Origin: Arenicola marina
Taxonomy: Eukaryota; Annelida; Polychaeta; Arenicolidae
Reading direction: 5' to 3'
Assembly: GCA_964019135.1 (NCBI GenBank)
Contig: OZ025260.1
Location: forward strand, 27,398,254 to 27,462,253
DNA length: 64,000 nt
In this document: piece after piece, positions 24,801 through 33,400 of the stretch
How positions within the stretch are numbered: position 1 is the first letter of the stretch
Layout of the letters: each line of letters starts with the position of its first letter
Translations under genes and position numbers: made by a program
The notes under the pieces: model-generated
The model's database searches: none
Told to the model about the DNA's origin: nothing
What the model saw: only the letters and a program-made list of their open reading frames with translations

Positions 24801-26049
24801 AAGTATAGTCTTTTTACTTCCTTCGCACTGTCTTAAAAGGGATCTCTTTTGGGGTAATATCAGAAGAAAGGGGCTTGGTATTCTACAGGGGTAAAAGAAA
24901 GAGACGCCGTACTGTAAGCAACACATTTCTCGTAAGCAACACATTCCTTTTATTATTTTTACTTCCTTTGCACTGTCTTAAAAGGGATCTCTTTTGGGGT
25001 AATATCAGAAGAAAGGGGCTTGGTATTCTATAGGGGTAAAAGAAAAGGACGCCGTACTGTAAGCAACACATTTCCCGTATAGAACACACTGCTTTTAATT
25101 GTATATAATAAAGCATACATTGTTATATTTCTACTGTCACTAAGGGAGCGAAATATCTTTACATATTTTCAGTATAAGTATAGTCTTTTTACTTCCTTCG
25201 CACTGTCTTAAAAGGGATCTCTTTTGGGGTAATATCAGAAGAAAGGGGCTTGGTATTCTATAGGGGTAAAAGAAAAGGACGCCGAACTGTAAGCAACACA
25301 TTTCCCGTATAGAACACACTCCAATTAATTGTATATAATACAGCATACTGCGTTATATTTCTACTCTCACTAATGGAGCGAAATATCTTTACATATTTTC
25401 AATATAAACATAGTCTTTTTACTTCCTTCGCACTGTCTTAAAAGGGATCTCTTTTGGGGTAATATTAGAAGAAAGGGGCTTGGTATTCTACAGGGGTAAA
25501 AGAAAGAGACGCCGTACTGTAAGCAACACATTTCTCGTAAGCAACACATTCCTTTTTTTATTTTTACTTCCTTCGCACTGTCTTAAAAGGGATCTCTTTT
25601 GGGGTAATATCAGAAGAAAGGGGCTTGGTATTCTATAGGGGTAAAAGAAAAGGACGCCGTACTGTAAGCAACACATTTCCCGTATAGAACACACTGCTTT
25701 TAATTGTATATAATAAAGCATACATTGTTATATTTCTACTGTCACTAAGGGAGCGAAATATCTTTACATATTTTCAGTATAAGTATACTCTTTTTACTTC
25801 CTTCGCACTGTTCTAAAAGGGATCTCTTTTGGGGTAATATCAGAAGAAAGGGGCTTGGTATTCTACAGGGGTAAAAGAAAGAGACGCCGTACTGTAAGCA
25901 ACACATTTCTCGTAAGCAACACATTCCTTTTATTATTTTTACTTCCTTTGCACTGTCTTAAAAGGGATCTCTTTTGGGGTAATATCAGAAGAAAGGGGCT
26001 TGGTATTCTATAGGGGTAAAAGAAAAGGACGCCGTACTGTAAGCAACAC
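15600..26049 (+). repeat. 5191-bp near-identical tandem duplication, second copy cut by the gap
   Basis: Every landmark from about 15600 recurs 5191 bp later. Private variants are shared by the two copies: ACTATAAGC (16030/21221), GTTTTAAAAGGGGTC (16178/21369), GTCCTTAAATGG (about 16553/21744), TAGTCTACAGG (about 19313/24504), CTGTAGGCAAC (about 19492/24683) and CCGAACTG (about 20092/25283). Very few differences separate them, for example GGATATCTT at about 16793 against GGATCTCTT. The left border is approximate because modules resemble each other. Confidence 0.92.
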
Positions 26050-26249
26050 NNNNNNNNNNNNNNNNNNNNNNNNNNNNNNNNNNNNNNNNNNNNNNNNNNN
26101 NNNNNNNNNNNNNNNNNNNNNNNNNNNNNNNNNNNNNNNNNNNNNNNNNNNNNNNNNNNNNNNNNNNNNNNNNNNNNNNNNNNNNNNNNNNNNNNNNNNN
26201 NNNNNNNNNNNNNNNNNNNNNNNNNNNNNNNNNNNNNNNNNNNNNNNNN
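26050..26249. other. Assembly gap, 200 N
   Basis: Exactly 200 N between satellite array 2 and a 22-bp minisatellite. The round size suggests a placeholder inserted by scaffolding, not a measured length. Confidence 1.
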
Positions 26250-26393
26250 CACTGAACCCAGCGCCTGGATACACATAACCCAGCGTCTGGATACACTGAG
26301 CCCAGTGCCTGGATACACACAGCCCAACGCCTGGATACACTGAACCCAGCGCCTGGAAACATTGAACCCATCGCCTGGATATACTGAACCTAG
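26250..26393 (+). repeat. Minisatellite, 22-bp units
   Basis: Six and a half units of CACTGAACCCAGCGCCTGGATA with point changes start directly at the gap edge, so the array may extend into the gap. Confidence 0.95.
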
Positions 26394-27608
26394 CGGGTAA
26401 TGGATTGTAATTGGCTGAGATCGGTAAACTTAATGTCTTGCCCAGCAGCAAGTCATAGCGTTATGGCGGTTGTTGCAATTATCTTGCAGCCTTTAGAGCG
26501 ATATGTAATGTGTCCCAATGGACCTGACCCATGTCATGGCCCCCGATATCTCGTGGTAAAATACACACGTGAGTTAGGGATTTGGTCCAAGGATAAACTG
26601 ACCTCTCTGAGGACTTGCTTTGGTCCGCCATTTCTTGTCGCAAATCGGCTGGCTGGCCGATCAAGATGTGTTGGTCCCAATGATGGTAATGCGCGGCTTG
26701 TGGTCATAGCGCGATCGTTCATGTCATTGTCGTAGCGCGGCAGTTACTATCATACTAATATTACGTTGCAACATATCACAAGTACTTAATTATCCATAAA
26801 GGGCTGTCAAACACACACAGATTAAATTGTCATTTATAAAGATGACAGTCATTTCACCATAACATTACCAACAACTATACACGAAAAGCTGATTATATAC
26901 CTATAAACAAAGTCTCATACTCACTACGCTGGGGTGTTAAAGTTGTATGAAATGCTGGTCAAATTGTAGTGTAGTGGCGTTCCTGTAGTGAAGGCAGACA
27001 TTCTATTAGCCAACGTTGCCAGAAGATGTCAGCCAAATGCTGTATCTGGCGCCATCTTCTACTGTAGAGGTCTTGTTTGACGAAGTTCCCAGGCGGTAAC
27101 GTAGGACCCGAGCGTAGGAGTAGCGGATGATTTGGTGTCAGTGGTAACAAATCACGTGAGTCGTCCGACAACTTCGAACGGTTCACTATGATTTTAACAT
27201 ACAACCCAGTATTGCACGCAATGATTGCAACATATAACCGAGTATGGCCCGCTATGACTAACGCAGAACCGAGTATGGCTGGCTAACACCGAACCGATTA
27301 AGAGCAAAATCAATTAAAAAAACGAGCTGCCGGTGTCTGGGAGCTGCATTATACATTATACATAGGTGCAGTATCGACACACCGGTGCACTCTGACAACA
27401 TGGCGCCGCCCCCAACCCGCTCCCCCTCTCTCACCCTCGCCACGAGCATTATTTCGGGGAGGTGAGGAACCATGGCTAGCTTAACATTGTATTTTAAACC
27501 ATCGTTGTGCCCACATGGGCTCAACCTCATCTTACTTGATGGCACAGAGCCTGTGACATATCGTAACCAGATTGAAATGCCGAACTCTGGAATCGAGATA
27601 TGTTATAC
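26394..27608. other. Intergenic, no gene seen
   Basis: Moderate GC. Two short partial echoes (CATATAACCGAGTATGGC and GCAGAACCGAGTATGGC, about 27230-27280) are the only internal structure noted. Confidence 0.5.
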
Positions 27609-27896
27609 GGGGGGGGGGGGCAAGGGGTATTTGTCTTCCTCATGATTGGGCATTTCCTTTCACCGTGAACTGGGAATGAGGAAAATAATTCTTCGTGAAC
27701 TGGGAATAGGGTATCAGCCGACCGCCGTGATCAACGATTTTCGTTAACTGGGAATTTTAATATTAAATAACCGTGAATCGGGAAATCGTCAATTTAGTAC
27801 CGTGTATCCGCCCTTTCATTGCGGACAGTTACGCTTATAATTCATCGTGACCTGGGAATAAAGAAATTAATTCTTCGTGATCTGGGAACACGACCC
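27609..27896 (+). repeat. Dispersed repeat R1, right copy
   Basis: Same orientation as 12588-12868 and aligned throughout. An extra 25-30 bp (GTATCAGCCGACCGCCGTG) lies between two of the CTGGGAAT motifs. With the left copy it brackets the larger satellite block. Confidence 0.85.
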
Positions 27897-30422
27897 CCCT
27901 CCCTTGCTCGCCCCCCCCCCCCCCCCCTTATACATGTCCCACACTCAGAGATTTTTCCAATAACGAATTTGAAATGCCCTGTATCTTGACATCAGGGACT
28001 CTCCTGTCGAACTGAAGCTAGTCCTATGACGGATACGCCCTGATCTCTATCAGTTCTTTCTAGGACTGCCACTGACTCTGCAAACAGTTAACCTACTTCT
28101 GTACCAATCTGGTGTCGCCTTTTTGTTTGGCCTATATATCATTATTATTTTTACGCGGTCGTGTGTCTTTTTCAACCATTAATATGCGGCGAACATGGAA
28201 TAGAAGACAAAATGGACCCTTGGATTGCTCCAGAAGTTAATTTTGCCTATTTCAAGTTGCTCTTGCAATTCATCATACTTTCGATGGTCGGTGTTAAATA
28301 TCACGTCACCTTTGCTCGACGGGCTGTCATGGTTTGTAGTAAAAATAGGTTTCCCATCTCAACGCGACTGATAACAGAGTCGTTTATCAGGTGCCGTGTC
28401 TATTAAAATACCGCCTGGATGTTGATCTGCCGTCATTGCCTGTCACCATGACAGGGCGCCCTCTACTAGGAGATTTGTCTGCCCACCGCCTGTCCCCCCC
28501 CCCCCCTCCCACTCCCTCCCGGTCGAGCTCTGCTGCTGAGGTTGGCCGGATGTACGCCATGGATTGACACTTAGATCTCAATAGCTCACCGCCCGGCTGA
28601 GGGTTACCTCCCACGAACAGGACACAGCGCCATGTACCCGCTCGACGTCCCCAGTCTTCATATATAGCTCCTGCTGGGACCTGTCCGTACCCCCTCTCCA
28701 TCTCCCTCCCTTTTCGCTCCCCTCCCCTTGCCCCTCCCCCCAAACTTTTCGCCCCTCCCCTTGCCATGGCACCTTTTATGACCCCTTAGCCCACCCCCTT
28801 CCATTCCCCCTGTCGCTCTCCTTCCCCCTCCCCTTGCCCCTTCCCCCCAACTCCTCCCGCCTTCCCTTGCCATTTCCCCTAACCCACCCCCACCCTCTCC
28901 CCCTCCCCCTTCTCTTCCTCATCCCATTGCCCATTCCCCCATCACCCCACCCTCTGTCCACAACGGAGTTGGCGGTCTGCCTTTATGTCGACGCAGGGGT
29001 TTCACCGCCTGAGATGCTTATTGATCCAGACCTTCCGTCCAATGAATTCATTCCATCATCGATTAAACTATACAGTCGAACTACAGTCCCACATTCCCAC
29101 CCTCGCCATGGCCACCTACAGCTAAATAATGAAGAACCAAACTATTTTTTATCGCTGCTCACACATTTCACTCCCCCACTCCACACCTCACACTACCCCC
29201 CATCTCACCCCCCCCCCCCCTCCCCCCGTCCCGCTCCAATCCATCCGAAGGAACACGAGAGCCAGTTGGAAATATGTTTCTACCCCCACCCCCTGGATAT
29301 CCTTTCGAGTGGTGCTGAAGTTGTTCGCTGCACGCCCACCGGTTCCACAGCGAGTGGAAACGGCCCGACAGTCAATAATTTGTTGACCGCGCAGTCGTCG
29401 TCGGGGCGGCGAAGCACGCCTCGCCTTGGAGACGAGCCGCCGTGAACACCCTGCGTGCAGCCAACCGTGGCGCCCAACGCCCAAGGCAGGAGTCGCCGCG
29501 CTGTCTTAAGCCGTTGCCAGGCTAAGGCCTCAGTAAATATTTGCCCGGACTTGATTTCCTATAACGGTGATAACGTGGGCTGGGGGCATGCCTGACTAGA
29601 AGTAGAAAGCCCCGACAAGTCCAACCAACGTGAGAGATCTATTAACTAACTATGCAGAAGACAAGTTATGATTGATAAGGGAACACGCTGCGACAGGAGT
29701 GAACAGCGTGGCAAGCGATTCGCCGGATAACTCTAAAAGGAAATCACATAATTCTTTACACTCAAGATCACTTGATATATTTGCCGGTTATTGTATCAAA
29801 CCCTTTAGATATACTTTCCAGGAGAACTCTACAACACGTGGAGACTGAAAAATGATATAGCGATTGAACTCCGGCTATGGTAAGTCTGGCAATTCTGAAA
29901 TAACAAAACATATGTCGGCAATTGGTCAATTGGACTACCGGTAGTACATATTGATCATGCAAGTGCATGTCAGTAATTGCTGTTGTAATAGCACTTTAGC
30001 TTGGCGCTGTGGCAGGGGCTTACCCACCAGCACGCCATCAGTTCAAGCTGATATTATTAACATCACACATCATGTCAGGCAACTTGGTTTTGATTTTGTC
30101 ATATCTTTATTTACAATGAAAAGGTCAATAGAGTTAATACCTAATTAAGTAACTAATAGATCATATATTATATAGATCAAATATTTCACACCGCATGTGC
30201 TATATTAGAAATTAGTCATGAACCGTATACGCGTTAGTTCAAACCTAGAAGCGAATTGCTCACATAAAATTCCCGTGGACACGGTGTATGCTTAGAATGG
30301 AGGCACGCCCCTCAGAGTGGGTCAGTGGTAAGTCTGAGATGTCACTGGCATTATCATCTCTTATCCCCACCGTTTAGTTGATGAGAATGTGAAGTAGCAG
30401 CATTGAGAAGCCAACACACGGA
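27897..30422. other. Intergenic, upstream of the first TRP gene; C-rich tract
   Basis: 28480-29240 is strongly pyrimidine-rich on the plus strand (CCCCTCCCCTTGCC-type text) and generates long but low-complexity open frames. 29300-29520 is CpG-richer and could be a promoter-proximal island for the TRP gene at 30423. No TATA box or Inr could be singled out. 29600-30300 holds nothing recognisable. Confidence 0.45.
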
Positions 30423-30491
30423 ATGGAACATCTGGACCCAAACAATCCCAATCTGGATGGAGACTTCAAGGCTCTCATCAAAGTTCTTAAG
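30423..30491 (+). CDS. First coding exon of TRP channel 1
   Basis: 69 nt encoding 23 residues that include DPNNPNLDGDFKAL. The donor AAG|GTGAGA follows at once. The exon has the same length, phase and motif as the first coding exon of TRP channel 2 (57745-57813), and it joins in frame to 32347. This exon is too short to be found by ORF length alone. Confidence 0.88.
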
Positions 30492-33400
30492 GTGAGAACT
30501 CATTTTATCCGTATCATGGTTGATCACTCATGATGGACAGGTAAAGGAATCGGCTTCAGATGAAGTCGTTGGCTCAAGACTGGAACCGCGGCACCAAGTC
30601 TCTGCCGCGTTAAGTGGGAATTTATATGTTATAAGCTATCGTTCTATTTGTGACGTGATTTTAACCAAAGTACGGACATTTTTTTCATATTTACATGCCT
30701 GGGCTTTGCTTGAGTTTCGCATAATCACACATGGTCCCTTCATGTAGAGTGAGAAAATATGCCCTAAACGATGAAACCGCAGCTCTTTATTGTTATATTT
30801 GGTAATAGGGCTGTCACTACGGGATCTTATCGAGACCCCGCGAGACAGGCATACTAATGCTCAACGTCAATAGGGCTATACAATTCTCGCGATACCGCCG
30901 CGAGACTTCAGTTTTGGAGACAAACAAACACACGTGCTCCATGTTGAAGTATAGGCAGCTATAAGTCCAGGTTTATTCTAAAGCCTATGAGTACCATTTC
31001 ACTAAACATGGCTATGGGGGGTATACGTTAAAATATTTGGAGGCGATGAAGCGCAGAACTTTGGGAATATTTAAGGAAAAATCCGTCTTCAAAACGCTCG
31101 AAAGCTAAAAATAGCGTTCTAAATTTAGCCCTACACCCGGACTTTCGCGAGTTCCCCAAACAGCGCGTGACGTCACCGAGCTTCACGTGCCTCCGCGGTA
31201 ATAAAAATTGCGAGAGCAAGTGATCGACTTAATCATTCCGCTGTCAAAATGTGCAGTGCATGGAGTAACAACACACGGATGCGTCATTAAACTACATGGT
31301 AAAAGTAAAATAAGACCAGTTTGTCGTCTATTCGTTTTGTGCAGCTATATTTCTTATTCTTAATCATATCGCCAGGACTGCCGAAATGGACCCACCCCTC
31401 GGCGCCTGGCTCTTGCGCAGGTAGTCTGGTTCCCTGTCTCTTTCTTTGCATAACATATAAGTCATGCCTACGTCACAGATAGTCAGGATACCAGTGTGCG
31501 CAGAGATTCTAAACTCGTTCCAAGCACGTGCTTCGTTTGTTTGTCCCCAAAATAATTAAACCGGAAGTTTTGGCGAACGAGACTTTATAGCCCTATGCGT
31601 AGCATCAACGGTCTGTCCTTTCTGCCTATCTTCCGGTTGTTTTCCTTCACTCGCTTCACACGGCACAAGATAGAAAAAAACTGTCATTGCAAGCACAACT
31701 ATCCACTGAAGTTCTGCGCTAATCAGAATTATAACCGTCCGAGTACATTTATGTAATATATGAGCGGTTGGGCAGTTGATAAACCAGAATGCTGGTTGTC
31801 TCATGAGTGACTGTTAGTGTCAGGCGATCTAATGTGCTGCGCGGGGTTTTCAATGTCGTATGACATAATAATCATCATGACTCACATGTCTGCGCGTGGT
31901 ATCTATGGTTACGTAACAACGTAACAACCTTATATGGATTGACCAGGCGAGGACAATGGTGTTCCGTTTGTCCCCGAAAGATAAACATCGATGATTTGCC
32001 TCAAAATACAACGTTTCTAACAGTCTCATCGAACGGAACACATGCATTATGGAGAGATACATGTCTTATCTTTAATTATAATCGTGTTCAGTACTTCCTC
32101 AAGTCGCCATACACCAGTGATAGAATACTGATATGACTATAAGACAATCGGCGTCGTGCCCAATCATTTACAGATTTGTTTTCGCATAAACAATTAACAA
32201 TTTATTTACCATTTGCAATAGTATATTAATTCCTCTAGCAATTGCCAAGACAGACGGATCGTGCACACGAGTTTCATTACGATAAGACTGTTTTCTAGCA
32301 ATAACACACGGTATGTTTGTAACACATTGCCACCTCAATGTTGCAGGGTCGGCCGATACGTCAGCCCTTGGAGCCGGCGGACGAGCCACTGGACGAAGAG
32401 GAGGAAATCGAACCACAATCGAGCGCTCCTTTCGCAGATTTCAAGAAGCACGACAGCTGGGAGACATTGCGGAAGGAGCTCTTCAAGGCCGTGGAGAGCG
32501 ATGACACTGCTAAGTGTCAGGAGGTGTGCACACGTATCCAGCACAGCAAGAAGTCCTTGAGCGATGCCGAGCTGAGGGATCCTGCCAACTCGGCCACTGC
32601 GCTCCACCGCGCCCTGCAGGGCGGCCAGATGGCGGTGGCCAGGTTTTTGATCCAGAACGCACCAGAGGAGGACCTGATGCAGGAGTTGGACGTGGCGGCC
32701 GGGAAACTCACGTCCAAGAAGACGTGCCTCCACCTCTTGGCGGAGAGGCAGGAGTATCTGGAGCTAGCCGAGATCTTTCTGGATCGGCTCCGCCCAGGTG
32801 AGACTAAAGCTCACTTCCTGAGACAAGCGGTGCTGATGGAGCCGGCCGGCCAGCGCCCGCGCCCTCTACCGGCCATTCACATCGCGGCGCTGAACGGTAA
32901 CACGAAGATGGTGGAGGTGTTGGTCAAACTCGGGGTGGACGTGAACCACACCAATAACAAGCACGACACGGCGGTGTTGTGGGCGGCCCGGGGTAATCAC
33001 ATAGAGACTGTACGGCGGCTCATACAGCTGGGGGCCGACCTACACCACCAGAACGACAAGGGGTCCACGCCGCTCTACTGGGGAGTCCGCTACGGCTTCT
33101 CCGACCTCGTCCGCGTACTGGTCACCGAGGGCCGAGCCGACATCCACCAGAACCGCAAGCTGGGGCTGGTGTCGCCCATCGTCTTGGCCGCGGCTCTGGG
33201 CTACGACGACATCCTACAGATATTGCTGAGTCACGGCGGGGAAGTAAATACCCGTATCACCAATAACCAGACGGCACTTCACTTCGCGGCGCTCTACGGC
33301 CACGATACTGTGGTGGAGACCTTGCTGAAGAGCCGCGTGACAGTGGACCAGGCTGACGACGCCGGCAACACAGCGCTGCTACTGGCCGTCAAGGCAGGTC

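Larger units (their letters stand above)
13443..26049 (+). repeat. Satellite array 2, hierarchical higher-order repeat
   Basis: About 12.6 kb of tandem modules. A long module (about 230 bp) holds TTTCCCGTATAGAACACACT, TTTTAATTGTATATAATAAAGC, TACTGTCACTAAGGGAGCGA and the common tail. A short module (about 145 bp) holds TTTCTCGTAAGCAACACATT, then a T-rich spacer and the same tail (CTTCCTTCGCACTGTCTTAA, GGGATCTCTTTTGGGGTAAT, AAGGGGCTTGGTATTCTA). They alternate to give a 375-bp unit. Larger exact periods are 751 bp (16836/17587), 980 bp (18712-20671), 1192 bp (about 13500-15885) and 5191 bp (about 15600 to the gap). The array is interrupted by the 200-N gap, so its true length is unknown. Conserved minus-strand 77-codon frames in each unit are a by-product of periodicity. 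Confidence 0.95.

Noticed and set aside
14144-26040. Dozens of near-identical 68-85-codon minus-strand open frames (some ending in LLTVRRLFLLPL-type text).
   Set aside because: They recur only because the satellite repeats, begin and end at arbitrary module positions, and change frame between modules. They lack start context and protein-type substitution.
7858-26049. A CRISPR-like reading of the regularly recurring GTAAGCAACACATT box.
   Set aside because: Spacers are themselves repeats, not unique; the host is an animal; and there are no cas genes.
25863-26451. Open frames running through the N gap.
   Set aside because: They are artefacts of translating unknown bases.
28834-29445. A 203-codon Pro/His-rich plus-strand frame.
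   Set aside because: It arises from a C-rich tract; composition explains it, and no domain or splice evidence exists.
32338-32346. ATG at 32338 as the start of TRP channel 1.
   Set aside because: It lies inside the acceptor AATGTTGCAG, and the conserved upstream exon at 30423 supplies the start.
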